Below, one piece after another: positions 1 to 8,309 of a DNA stretch of 64,000 nt (its first letter is position 1; every line of letters starts with the position of its first letter). Under the pieces are notes generated by a model that had not been told where the DNA came from, ran no database searches, and saw only the letters and a program-made list of their open reading frames with translations. Position numbers and translations under genes: made by a program. Source of the stretch: Geothrix sp. PMB-07 (GTDB lineage Bacteria > Acidobacteriota > Holophagae > Holophagales > Holophagaceae); contig NZ_CP132333.1 in the NCBI RefSeq assembly GCF_030758935.1, positions 2,480,992 to 2,544,991 on the forward strand. The letters run 5' to 3'.

Positions 1-274
1 CGCTGCCGCACGGGGAACGGATCGCCCGGATTCCGCCTTCTCCAAGACACGACCCGATGGCAGCTTCAAGCCCCGCAGCGAATTCGAGGACCGGCCCCGG
101 CCCTACGCCAAGCCGACCAAGCCCCGCCCCGACAGCGCGGAACGGCCCCGGAAAACCTGGGAGGATCGCGCCGCCAAGCCTGAGGTGAAGGACACGCCGC
201 GCCCCTGGAAGCCCAACAAACCCGCCGCCAAGCACGCGGAGGACAGGCCCGCAAAGACCTGGAAGAAGAAGTAG
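1..274 (+). CDS. C-terminal tail of an unidentified basic, proline-rich protein (5' end outside window)
   Basis: An open frame enters from the left edge and stops at TAG 272-274. The visible 90 residues are low-complexity, rich in Lys, Arg, Pro, Asp and Ala, with repeated Arg-Pro and Lys-Thr-Trp motifs, and end in a run of lysines. Such disordered basic tails are common on RNA-binding enzymes such as DEAD-box helicases and RsuA/RluB pseudouridine synthases, but the catalytic part is not here, so no function can be assigned. A perfect hairpin starts 17 bases after the stop, so this is the last gene of its transcript. The frame is confidently coding because it is GC-rich in the third codon position like its neighbours and is closed by a terminator. 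Confidence 0.6.
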   Translation, partial: AAARGTDRPDSAFSKTRPDGSFKPRSEFEDRPRPYAKPTKPRPDSAERPRKTWEDRAAKPEVKDTPRPWKPNKPAAKHAEDRPAKTWKKK

Positions 275-290
275 TCCAGACGTGCCTACT

Positions 291-330
291 TCCAAAACGA
301 AGGGCGCCTTTTGGCGCCCTTCGTTTTGGA
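291..330. terminator. bidirectional intrinsic terminator between convergent genes
   Basis: A perfect 18-bp inverted repeat (291-308 with 313-330) surrounds a TTTT loop. The arms begin with TCCAAAACGA and end with AGGGCGCC. The outer A/T-rich ends give a U tract in either direction. It lies between the rightward partial gene ending at 274 and the leftward penicillin-binding protein gene ending at 364, so it can serve both. Confidence 0.85.
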
Positions 331-363
331 GCAATCGACCCTCTCGATCCGTGCTAAACCGGC

Positions 364-2859
364 TCAGGCGTTGGGATCCGTGGCGTTCAGGTCCACGGGT
401 TTGGGCTCTTCCACCTGCTTGGGTCGACCCCACACCTTGTTCTCCATGGGCTGGCTGGCAGCCTTGTCGCGGGCCTCCTTCACCTTTTGGATGGCCTCGG
501 CATCGCTGCCGGATTTGGGTACCGTGCCGGGCTTGAAGGCCAGGTGCAGCACCCGGTCCGCCGTGGCGGAGGTCGCCAGCAGGCCCGTGTAGCGGTCGAC
601 GTCCGCCCACTCCATGCCCTCCGGCGCCTTGAATTCCTCCTTCTCGCCCGTGGTGGGAAGGGCCGCCTTCATGAAGTCGATCCAGATGGGCAGAGCCACC
701 TTGGCCCCATCGGCGCCGCGGAAGATGGTCTTCTTCTCATCCAGGCCCACCCACACGCCGCAGACTACCTTCGTGGAGAAGCCGATGAACCAGCCGTCGG
801 TGTGATCGTCCGTGGTGCCGGTCTTGCCCGCGATGGGCCACTGCAGTTCCGCGCCCGCCCGGGCCCCGGTGCCCGCATAGGCAACCCCCTGAAGGCACTG
901 GATGAGCTGGAAGTTGCTCATGGGATCCAGCACCTGTTCGGTGGCGGCGCCGCCATGGGTTTCCAGCACACGGCCATTGCGATCCGCCACCTTCTTGATG
1001 AAGAAGGGAACCGGCGCCTGCAGGCCGCCATTGGCGATGGTGGCGTAACCCCGGACCATCTCCCTCAGGGTGAAATCGCCGGAGCCCAGGGCCATGCTGG
1101 GATAGGGCGGAATGCTGCCGGTGAGGCCGCATTTCCGCGCGAAATCGATGACATTCAGCACGCCGGTTTCCTCGAGCGTGCGCACCGCGGGCACATTGCG
1201 CGAATCCCGCAGGGCTTCCCAGATGGGAATGGGGCCCCAGAAATCGCGCTCATAGTTCTTGGGCTCATAAGGTTTCACGCCGGGCCGCAAGGGCTTGAAA
1301 TCCGTGGTGCCATCGGGGTGCGTGACGGTCAGGTAATCCACGGTATCAAGGAAGCGGGTGGGCACATCCTCCACCATGGTCGCGGGCGTCTTTCCGGCGG
1401 TGAAGGCCGCACCGTAGACAAAGGCCTTCATGGTGGAACCAACTTGGCGCAGGGCCTGGGTGGCGCGGTTGAATTTCGAGCGGTTGAAATCGTAGCCGCC
1501 CACCATGGCGCGGATCTCACCCGACCTCGGATCCACGGCCATCAAGGCGCCTTCCACGGATGGATCCTGGTCGAGCTCCAGGGTTTTCGGAGTGCCATCG
1601 TCAGAGGTCTTCACCGTGAACAAGGGCGCTGCGCCCCTGGGCAGCAATTTCTGGATATCCTTCCCCGCCCAGGCGAAGGCGCTCTCAGGCACATCCAACT
1701 GGGTCTTGCCGATGCGCACCTGGGCTGCGCCGGCCTTCCAGCCAAGGATCACGCCGCGCACGCTATCGCCCACTTCAAAGTAGCGCTTCCAACCGTTGAG
1801 CTGAGTCGTCTCCGGGTCGCTGACGAACTGCACCGCCTCTTTGCGGAAACCCCGGCGGCGGTCCACGGCCTTCAGACCTTTGCGCACAGCCTCGTTGGCG
1901 GCCTCCTGCCAGTAGCTGTCCACGGTGGTGGTCACCTCGAGGCCGCCGTTCAGCACCTGTTCACGGCCGTATTTCTCGTAGAGGTACTTCCGAACTTCCT
2001 CCACCACGTAGGGCGCCACCGCTTCCTCGTGGGCATTCTCCCGGGCCAGCCGGATGGGTTTCTCCACGAGCAGGCTGGCCTCGGCCGCCTTCAGGTAGCC
2101 CTCTTTCACCATGCGGATGAGCACGTGGTTGCGCCGCGCCTTGGCCGCAGCCCGGGCCTTGGGATCGGGGTTGTAGGGGTTGTACCAGTTGGGATTCTGA
2201 ACCAGGCCCGCCAGCATCGCGCACTCTTCCGTGTTGAGCTGCGGAGCGCTCTTGCCGAAGTAGAATTCCGCCGCAGCTTCGATGCCGTAGCGCCCGCCGC
2301 CGAAGTACACCTCGTTGGCGTACATCTCGATGATCTGTTTCTTGGAGTAGGCCTTTTCGATCTTGCGGGCGAGGATGATCTCCTTCAGCTTGCGGTCGAG
2401 GCGTTTCTGCCGCTTGGCCGTCACCGTGCGGATGAGCTGCATCGTGAGGGTGGAAAAGCCCTCGCGGCGGCGGCCGAAGCTGGTCACCAGGTTCTTCACG
2501 GAGCGGAGGGCGCCCCAGGCCGAAACCCCGCCGTGCTCCCAGAAATCCGCGTCCTCCGTGGCCACAAGCCCGTTGATGTAGGCCTTCGGGATGTCGCCGT
2601 AGGGGATCACCACCCGGTGCTCTTCAGCAAAGATGCCGATGACGTTGCCGTTCTGATCCAGCACCTTGGTGATGGTCTTGGGCACCCGCATGGCAAACAG
2701 GGTGAGGAAGCTGTCCGCGTCCCGCGACAGCACCGACCAGGACACGGCAAGGGTGGCACCCCCCAGAACCACCAGGGCCAGAAGGGCCCAGGCGGCGCGG
2801 CGGAACCAGCTGCGGCGGAACCAACTGCGGATGGGAGAGGAAGCCGTCTTGGAAGCCAT
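364..2859 (-). CDS. mrcA: penicillin-binding protein 1A (bifunctional transglycosylase/transpeptidase)
   Basis: This class A penicillin-binding protein polymerises glycan strands from lipid II and cross-links the peptides at the periplasmic face of the inner membrane. A basic cytoplasmic tail is followed by one membrane segment (about residues 16-45). The glycosyltransferase 51 domain has EDADFWEHGG (about residue 102, catalytic Glu) and STLTMQLIR. The transpeptidase domain has STMK (about 475, catalytic Ser), SRN, and KTGTT (about 677). At 831 residues it has the usual length. I chose the ATG at 2859; a GTG at 2880 would add seven residues and neither has a strong ribosome site. It is transcribed divergently from NAD kinase and convergently with the gene at the left edge. 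Confidence 0.95.
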   Translation of the reverse strand: MASKTASSPIRSWFRRSWFRRAAWALLALVVLGGATLAVSWSVLSRDADSFLTLFAMRVPKTITKVLDQNGNVIGIFAEEHRVVIPYGDIPKAYINGLVATEDADFWEHGGVSAWGALRSVKNLVTSFGRRREGFSTLTMQLIRTVTAKRQKRLDRKLKEIILARKIEKAYSKKQIIEMYANEVYFGGGRYGIEAAAEFYFGKSAPQLNTEECAMLAGLVQNPNWYNPYNPDPKARAAAKARRNHVLIRMVKEGYLKAAEASLLVEKPIRLARENAHEEAVAPYVVEEVRKYLYEKYGREQVLNGGLEVTTTVDSYWQEAANEAVRKGLKAVDRRRGFRKEAVQFVSDPETTQLNGWKRYFEVGDSVRGVILGWKAGAAQVRIGKTQLDVPESAFAWAGKDIQKLLPRGAAPLFTVKTSDDGTPKTLELDQDPSVEGALMAVDPRSGEIRAMVGGYDFNRSKFNRATQALRQVGSTMKAFVYGAAFTAGKTPATMVEDVPTRFLDTVDYLTVTHPDGTTDFKPLRPGVKPYEPKNYERDFWGPIPIWEALRDSRNVPAVRTLEETGVLNVIDFARKCGLTGSIPPYPSMALGSGDFTLREMVRGYATIANGGLQAPVPFFIKKVADRNGRVLETHGGAATEQVLDPMSNFQLIQCLQGVAYAGTGARAGAELQWPIAGKTGTTDDHTDGWFIGFSTKVVCGVWVGLDEKKTIFRGADGAKVALPIWIDFMKAALPTTGEKEEFKAPEGMEWADVDRYTGLLATSATADRVLHLAFKPGTVPKSGSDAEAIQKVKEARDKAASQPMENKVWGRPKQVEEPKPVDLNATDPNA

Positions 2860-2953
2860 GGCTCTAGGATAAGCGGTCACCCTCGAACCACCCTTCCCGA
2901 AAATCAGGCCCGCCTGCTGCCGCGCCTCTGGCCAGTGGCGTTAGAGTGGTGCC

Positions 2954-3832
2954 ATGCCCCAGCGATTGATTCTCGTGGCCAAGGTCAAATCCCCGCACCT
3001 GGGTTCCACCCTGCGCGAAGTCATGCCCCTGTTCCTGGACCGGGGCTGGAGCGTCACTGGAGAACCGGGCCTGGAAGAGGCCTGGCGGCTGGCCCGGCTG
3101 GACCCCGCGCGGCTGGCCATCGACCTGGACCTGGGCATGGCCGAGGACCGGGCCGATCTCTGCCTGGTGCTGGGCGGTGACGGCACGCTGCTCTACGCCG
3201 CCCGCCGGGTGGGCCAGCGGGGCACGCCGATTCTGGGCATCAACCTGGGCTCCCTGGGCTTTCTCACGGCCCATCCCGTTTCCGGGGCCAAGCTGGCCGT
3301 GGAGGCCTTTCTGGCGGGCACCCTCGTGCCCGATGTGCGGCCCCTGCTCGAAGTGGAACTGTGGCGCCAGGGCCTGCTGCTGGCCCGCCAGAACGTGCTC
3401 AATGATGCGGTCCTGGCCAAGGGCGCCCTGGCCCGCATCATGGACATGCGGCTGTCCATCGGCGATCAGCAGGCCGGTCCCATCAAGGCCGATGGGCTCA
3501 TCGTCTCCACGCCCACGGGATCGACCGCCTACGCCCTGTCCGCAGGCGGCCCCATCATGCATCCCAGCCTGGAGGCCTTCGTCATCGCCCCCATCTGCCC
3601 ACACACGCTCACCCTGCGCCCCTCGGTGGTGCCTGCGGCCATGCCCATCACCATCACCCTCATGGATGCCGAGGATGCCCATCTGACGCTGGACGGCCAG
3701 GTGGGACATCGCGTGGTGCCCGGGGACGAGGTGAGGCTGCGCCAGGCGCAAACCCGCATCACGCTGCTGCAGAGACCGGGCCTGGATTTCTTCGCCCTGC
3801 TCCAGCAGAAGTTGCACTGGGGTGATCGCTGA
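2954..3832 (+). CDS. nadK: NAD kinase
   Basis: ATP-NAD kinase makes NADP from NAD in the cytoplasm. The family motif GGDGT is at about residues 74-78, followed by the conserved ILGINLGSLGFLT stretch, and the NDAVL and TPTGSTAYALSAGG motifs of the nucleotide-binding domain are present further on. At 292 residues it is of normal length. It is divergent from mrcA with about 95 bases between them. The next gene starts 267 bases downstream and is probably a separate unit. Confidence 0.95.
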   Translation: MPQRLILVAKVKSPHLGSTLREVMPLFLDRGWSVTGEPGLEEAWRLARLDPARLAIDLDLGMAEDRADLCLVLGGDGTLLYAARRVGQRGTPILGINLGSLGFLTAHPVSGAKLAVEAFLAGTLVPDVRPLLEVELWRQGLLLARQNVLNDAVLAKGALARIMDMRLSIGDQQAGPIKADGLIVSTPTGSTAYALSAGGPIMHPSLEAFVIAPICPHTLTLRPSVVPAAMPITITLMDAEDAHLTLDGQVGHRVVPGDEVRLRQAQTRITLLQRPGLDFFALLQQKLHWGDR

Positions 3833-4099
3833 GCGCCTGAATCCGCAATCGAGGCGGAACGCTGCGCAAACCGCGCTTCACTTCGGGCGATTCCGCCGGT
3901 CCAGGGTCCGAACCAGCCCTTTTGGCGGGCCTCAGGGTCTTTCGCGGTTCACCGGGATGACAGACTGCCCATCCCGCAGACCATTCCAGACCTATTGGTC
4001 GGCGGCGGTCTGCGCCAATCCCCGCTTGTGACCCCAGGCACATGGGGCCAGGGCGACACTTCACCGCAAGTAGGACTTGTGTCCCTTCATGGAGGCCCC

Positions 4100-5500
4100 A
4101 TGGCCCTCAAAGAACGACCGAAACCGTTCCTTCTCCCAGATTTTTGCAAGGGCTGCGGCCGTTGCCTCGACGCCTGCGCCAAGGACTGCATCACGCTCAG
4201 CGATCAGATCAATCCCACGACGGGTCTGATTCCCGTGGAGCTGGATCTGGCCAATTGCAATGCCTGTGGCATGTGCATGGACGCCTGCCCTGAGCCCTAC
4301 GGTCTGCGCCCCACCCACGAGGGCGAGATCCAGGAGTTCGAGCTGGAGGATCCCGCCCAGCTCTTCGGCGTGAAGCCCAGCGATGCGCCCGAGCCCACGG
4401 ACATCCCCAACGAAGTGCTGCCCCTGCCCCGCACGGAGCCCCTGGTCATCAAGGGCACGTACGCTTCGGCCGTGGGCGCCATCCTCGCGGGCTGCCGCCA
4501 CGTCTACGGCTACCCCATCACGCCTTCCACCGAGGGCGCCGAGCTCATGGCCAAGTTCCTGCCCAAGCTCGACGGCACCTTCATCCAGGCCGTCTCTGAA
4601 GTGGCCGCGGTGAACATGATGTACGGCACCGCCGGCGCCGGTCTGCCCACCATGACCTTCACCTCCTCGCCAGGCTTCAGCCTCATGCTGGAAGGCGTCT
4701 CCTACATGATCGGCGCGGAACTGCCCGGCGTGTTCGTGGACGTCATGCGCGGCGGCCCCGGCCTGGGCAACATTGCGCCCGAGCAGTCCGACATCAAGCT
4801 GGCCTGCCACGGCCTCGGCCACGGCAACACCCAGGCCATCACCCTGGCGCCCTCCACGCCCCAGGAAATGCTGGACCTCACCATCCTGGCCTTCGAGCTG
4901 ACCTTCAAGTACCGCAGCCCCGTGGTCCTGCTGGGCGACGGCTACCTGGGCCAGATGACGGGCAAGGTGCAGCTGCCCGAGACCATGATCAAGCCCGGCA
5001 TCCCCAAGTGGGCGGTCTACGGCGACGCCATGCACCGCAAGAACCTCATCTCCTCGATCTTCCTCACGGAAACCGAGCTCGAGGCCCACAACCACCACCT
5101 CAACCGCAAGTACGAGGCCATGCAGGTGGAGGCCCGTTCCGAATCCTTCCTCTGCGACGACGCCGAAGTCGTGCTCATCGCCTGCAACACGCCCGCCCGC
5201 ACCGCCAAGGGCGCCGTGCAGGATCTGCGCAACCAGGGCATCAAGGCCGGCCTCTTCCGCCCCATCACCCTCTGGCCCTTCCCCGTGGAAGACCTCAAGA
5301 AGGCCATCAAGAACGCCAAGCGCATCGTGGTGGTCGAAGCCAGCGCCGGGCAGCTGGAGGATGAAGTCCGCCTCGCCCTCAGCAAGGCCGGTGTCCGTCA
5401 GTTCCCCGAACTCGAGAACGTCCGCCGCATGGGCGGTGTGCTGCCCCAGCAGACCGAAATCATGACCCGGGTCCTGGGCCAGAAGGAGGTGCTCGCATGA
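4100..5500 (+). CDS. korA: 2-oxoacid:ferredoxin oxidoreductase alpha subunit with N-terminal 2[4Fe-4S] ferredoxin domain
   Basis: This is one half of a ferredoxin-linked 2-oxoacid oxidoreductase (2-oxoglutarate or branched-chain type, KorA/VorB), which oxidatively decarboxylates a 2-oxoacid to its acyl-CoA. Residues 1-65 are a ferredoxin domain with two clusters (CKGCGRCLDAC at 16 and CNACGMCMDAC at about 53). The rest is the pyrimidine-binding and domain II part of the PFOR family (motif GYPITPSTE at about residue 136). The ATG at 4100 has GGAGG seven bases upstream. The frame remains open further upstream, but without a better start. Its stop overlaps the start of the beta-gamma gene by four bases (ATGA), indicating translational coupling. 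Substrate specificity cannot be read from the sequence. Confidence 0.9.
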   Translation: MALKERPKPFLLPDFCKGCGRCLDACAKDCITLSDQINPTTGLIPVELDLANCNACGMCMDACPEPYGLRPTHEGEIQEFELEDPAQLFGVKPSDAPEPTDIPNEVLPLPRTEPLVIKGTYASAVGAILAGCRHVYGYPITPSTEGAELMAKFLPKLDGTFIQAVSEVAAVNMMYGTAGAGLPTMTFTSSPGFSLMLEGVSYMIGAELPGVFVDVMRGGPGLGNIAPEQSDIKLACHGLGHGNTQAITLAPSTPQEMLDLTILAFELTFKYRSPVVLLGDGYLGQMTGKVQLPETMIKPGIPKWAVYGDAMHRKNLISSIFLTETELEAHNHHLNRKYEAMQVEARSESFLCDDAEVVLIACNTPARTAKGAVQDLRNQGIKAGLFRPITLWPFPVEDLKKAIKNAKRIVVVEASAGQLEDEVRLALSKAGVRQFPELENVRRMGGVLPQQTEIMTRVLGQKEVLA

Positions 5501-6927
5501 GCAAGACCAGCGTCATTTACGACAAGTTCGAGCGCCATGCCCAGGGTCAGGGCCTGAAGGGCCACGCCACCCACTACTGCCCCGGCTGCGGCCACGGCCT
5601 CGCCCACAAGTTCCTGGCCGAAGCCATCGACGCCCTGGGCATCCAGGACCGCACGGTGGCCGTGAGCCCCGTGGGCTGCTCCGTGTTCCTCTACTACTAC
5701 TTTGATGTGGGCAACACACAGGCCGCCCACGGTCGCGCGCCCGTGGTGGCCCTGGGCCACAAGTTCGCCAACCCCGAGAGCGTGGTCATCAGCTACCAGG
5801 GTGACGGCGATCTGGCCTCCATCGGCCTGGCCGAAACCGTCGCCACGGCCCAGCTCGGCGCCCCCATCACCGTCATCTTCATCAACAACGCCATCTACGG
5901 CATGACCGGCGGCCAGATGGCCCCGACCACCCTGATGGGCCAGCAGAGCTCCACCAGCCCCGCGGGCCGCGACCAGTACAACGGCCAGCCCATGAAGATG
6001 GCCGAGATGATCGCCGGCCTCGACGGCCCCGTCTACGTGGAGCGGGTGGCCCTCTTCGACGCCAAGCAGCGCATCAAGGCCAAGAAGGCCATCCAGAAGG
6101 CCCTCAAGCTGCAGGTGGAAGGCCGCGGCTACTCCTTCATCGAGGTGCTGGCCGAGTGCCCCACCCACCTGAAGATGAGCCCAGAGGAAACCGAGAAGTG
6201 GGTCAAGGAATGCATGGAGCCCATCTATCCCCTCGGCGTGAAGAAGGACATCACCGTCGAGCCCTGGTTCGACCGCAAGGCCCCCTGCTTCAAGGGCGAG
6301 AAGATCCTCTCCCTCACCGGCGCCACCACCGAGCACCCCGAGCGCTTCTGCAAGGGCTTCCCCACCCAGCTCGACCTGAATGACGTCTCCCTGAAGCTGG
6401 CCGGTTCCGGCGGCGACGGCGCCCAGACCGCCGCCATGCTCATCGCCCGCGCCGCCATCAGCGAAGGCTTCGACGCCACCCACATCCCCAGCTACGGCCC
6501 CGAAAGCCGCGGCGGCACGTCCTACGCCGACGTGCATGTGGCGGAGACGGAAGTGCTGAATCCCGGTTCGCCCGATCCCCAGATCCTGCTGGCCTTCAAC
6601 GCCCCCAGCCTGGCCAAGTTCGGCCCGACCGTGCGCAAGGGCGGCTACGTGATCTACGACAGCTCCGTGGTCACCGAAGCCCCCGTGCTCGATCCCAGCA
6701 TCAAGGTCTTCCCCGTGCCCTTCACCGGCATCGCCACCGACCTGGGCAAGGCCGTGGTGAAGAACATCGTGGCCCTGGGCGCCCTCCAGGCCGCCACGAA
6801 CATCTTCCCCAAGGAGACCTTCCTCAGCGCCATCGGCGTGGCCCTGAAGGACAAGTGCGCCCTGATCCCTCTCAACGAAGAAGCCTTCGCCTGGGGCGTC
6901 AAGTCGGTGGAAGCGCTCAACAACTGA
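5497..6927 (+). CDS. korB: 2-oxoacid:ferredoxin oxidoreductase beta-gamma fusion subunit
   Basis: The first about 290 residues are the thiamine-diphosphate-binding beta subunit: HYCPGCGHG at about 26-34, GDGD, and the cofactor Asn motif NNAIYGMTGGQ. From about residue 298 (LAGSGGDGAQTAA) to the end the protein is a gamma domain (POR_N type, GPESRGGTSYADV). In many bacteria beta and gamma are separate genes; here they are fused, so with the upstream alpha-ferredoxin fusion the whole enzyme is built from two polypeptides. The length of 476 matches beta plus gamma. A dispersed palindrome follows the stop immediately and may end the transcript. Confidence 0.9.
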   Translation: MSKTSVIYDKFERHAQGQGLKGHATHYCPGCGHGLAHKFLAEAIDALGIQDRTVAVSPVGCSVFLYYYFDVGNTQAAHGRAPVVALGHKFANPESVVISYQGDGDLASIGLAETVATAQLGAPITVIFINNAIYGMTGGQMAPTTLMGQQSSTSPAGRDQYNGQPMKMAEMIAGLDGPVYVERVALFDAKQRIKAKKAIQKALKLQVEGRGYSFIEVLAECPTHLKMSPEETEKWVKECMEPIYPLGVKKDITVEPWFDRKAPCFKGEKILSLTGATTEHPERFCKGFPTQLDLNDVSLKLAGSGGDGAQTAAMLIARAAISEGFDATHIPSYGPESRGGTSYADVHVAETEVLNPGSPDPQILLAFNAPSLAKFGPTVRKGGYVIYDSSVVTEAPVLDPSIKVFPVPFTGIATDLGKAVVKNIVALGALQAATNIFPKETFLSAIGVALKDKCALIPLNEEAFAWGVKSVEALNN

Positions 6928-7016
6928 TTCACCACGGAGACACGGAGGGCACGGAGAGTGCCGATTGCTTTCTTCTCCGTGATTCCTTCGTGCCCTCTGT
7001 GCCTCAGTGGTGAATC
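6926..7016. repeat. imperfect palindrome, CACGGAGACACGGAGG family
   Basis: The left arm (6926-6956) begins GATTCACCACGGAGACACGG and contains ACGGAG repeated at 9-10 base intervals. The right arm (about 6975-7016) is its imperfect reverse complement, ending CAGTGGTGAATC. It begins at the stop codon of the beta-gamma gene and ends just before the ribosome site of the next gene. The RNA could fold into a long hairpin, so it may act as an attenuator. The same style of sequence recurs elsewhere in the window. Confidence 0.75.
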
Positions 7017-7037
7017 CTTTTCTTCTCGAGGAGCCCC

Positions 7038-7301
7038 ATGATGGACACCACCATCCAGACCACCCTCAATGCCGAGGAATGGAAGATCATCATGGCCCTC
7101 CGGGAGATCCCGGACAGCCCGCTGCGCAAGAAGGTCTCCGGCCTGCTGGGCGAACTGGCCCGCTTCATCCAGCAGCCCCGCTGCCTGGGCATGCAGGGTG
7201 ATGGCTTCCCCTGCGGCACACCCCACACCAGCTGCGAAGAATGCCAGCACATGCTCAAGGTGCTGGATGATCTGGCGGCGCGCCTTCCCCAGGAATCCTG
7301 A
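7038..7301 (+). CDS. small conserved-looking protein with four cysteines, function unknown
   Basis: An 87-codon gene preceded by GAGGAG at a good distance. The product is mostly helical in composition. It has a Cys at about residue 54 followed by a cluster of three (CGTPHTSCEEC) near 61-71, which could bind a metal or an iron-sulfur cluster. It lies 110 bases downstream of the oxidoreductase, separated by a palindrome, and is followed by two strong hairpins. I do not recognise the family. The codon use and terminator support a real gene. Confidence 0.65.
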   Translation: MMDTTIQTTLNAEEWKIIMALREIPDSPLRKKVSGLLGELARFIQQPRCLGMQGDGFPCGTPHTSCEECQHMLKVLDDLAARLPQES

Positions 7302-7307
7302 ACCTCC

Positions 7308-7331
7308 GAACCCGCCCTTCGTGGCGGGTTC
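7308..7331 (+). terminator. hairpin after the small cysteine protein gene
   Basis: A perfect 9-bp stem (7308-7316 with 7323-7331, arms GAACCCGCC/GGCGGGTTC) starts six bases after the stop codon at 7301. The U tract is poor, so termination may need the second hairpin downstream. Confidence 0.6.
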
Positions 7332-7342
7332 TCCGTTAGGCT

Positions 7343-7384
7343 TTTGGTGGCCGTTCCTCGAATCGACGAGGAACGGCCACCAAA
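7343..7384. terminator. second perfect hairpin in tandem
   Basis: An 18-bp perfect stem (7343-7360 with 7367-7384; left arm begins TTTGGTGGCCG) with a six-base loop. It sits 12 bases after the first hairpin and 25 bases before the EamA gene start. It can end transcription from the left. If the EamA promoter lies upstream of it, it would instead form a 5' leader hairpin. Confidence 0.6.
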
Positions 7385-7409
7385 CGTTTCCCCTCTTTCC
7401 GACGGTGTG

Positions 7410-8309
7410 ATGAGATCTCTGAAAGCCATGGCCCAGACTGACGGCCTGCTGCTCCTGGTGGCCATCATCTGGGGCTTCGCCTTCGTGGCGCAGCGCAACG
7501 GCATGGAGGCCATCGGCCCCTTCGCCTTTGGCGCCGCGCGGTTCGCGCTGGGCGCGCTGTCGCTGATTCCGCTGTTGATCCTCCAACGCAAGCGCGAGGC
7601 CCGCAAAGGCGTGCCTTCCCCGCGGCTCAGCTTTCGACAGCGAAGCCTCTGGGCCCTGGGGGCCGGCACCGTGCTGTTTGTGGCGGCCTCCCTTCAGCAG
7701 GTGGGCCTGGTTCACACCACCGCCGGCAATGCGGGCTTCATCACCTGCCTCTACGTGGTGCTCGTGCCGCTGGCTGGGCGCTTCCTGGGGCGTCCGGCGG
7801 GCTTCCATATCTGGCTTGGCGCGGGACTGGCCTTGGGCGGGCTCTACATCCTCAGCATCGGCACGGGCTTGAAACTGGCTCCTGGCGATTCGCTGGAACT
7901 GCTGGGCGCCTTCTTCTGGACCCTGCACATCCTGATCATTGCCCACGTGGGAGCGCGCATCGACACCCTGGAACTGTCCATTGGGCAATTCGCCACCTGC
8001 GCAACGCTGAGCTTCTTCGCGGCCCTGGCGCGGGAGCCCCATGCCTTCCGGGGCCTGCCTGCAGCTGGCCTTCCAATCCTCTACGGGGGCCTGCTGTCTG
8101 TGGGCGTGGCCTACACCCTGCAGATCGTGGCCCAGCGCAGGGCCCACCCGGCCCACGCCTCCATCATCCTTTCCATGGAAGCCCTCTTCGCGGCGGTGGG
8201 TGGCGTGCTCCTGCTGCACGAACCCCTGTCCCTGCGCCTGATCCTCGGTGGCGGGCTGATGCTGGCTGGCATGGCGGCTTCTCAGCTGGCGCCCAAGAAG
8301 GCGGCCTAG
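7410..8309 (+). CDS. EamA-family drug/metabolite transporter
   Basis: An inner-membrane permease of the DMT superfamily with two EamA repeats and about ten hydrophobic segments (299 residues). The typical WGFAFVAQRNGMEAIGP start of the first repeat and the SIILSMEALFAAVGGVLLLHEPLS signature of the second repeat are present. The substrate cannot be inferred. I start at ATG 7410; the frame is open from 7344, but that part would lie inside the perfect hairpin and encodes an unlikely leader. The stop overlaps tail-to-tail with the next, leftward gene (shared CTAG). Confidence 0.85.
   Translation: MRSLKAMAQTDGLLLLVAIIWGFAFVAQRNGMEAIGPFAFGAARFALGALSLIPLLILQRKREARKGVPSPRLSFRQRSLWALGAGTVLFVAASLQQVGLVHTTAGNAGFITCLYVVLVPLAGRFLGRPAGFHIWLGAGLALGGLYILSIGTGLKLAPGDSLELLGAFFWTLHILIIAHVGARIDTLELSIGQFATCATLSFFAALAREPHAFRGLPAAGLPILYGGLLSVGVAYTLQIVAQRRAHPAHASIILSMEALFAAVGGVLLLHEPLSLRLILGGGLMLAGMAASQLAPKKAA

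Noticed and set aside
487-3180. Long 897-codon rightward frame opposite mrcA
   Set aside because: It is the antisense shadow of the penicillin-binding protein gene; the leftward frame has all catalytic motifs and the rightward product has none.
4061-6537. Long leftward frames opposite the oxidoreductase genes
   Set aside because: His/Gly/Ala-rich antisense translations of GC-rich genes with no domain; the rightward genes are clear.
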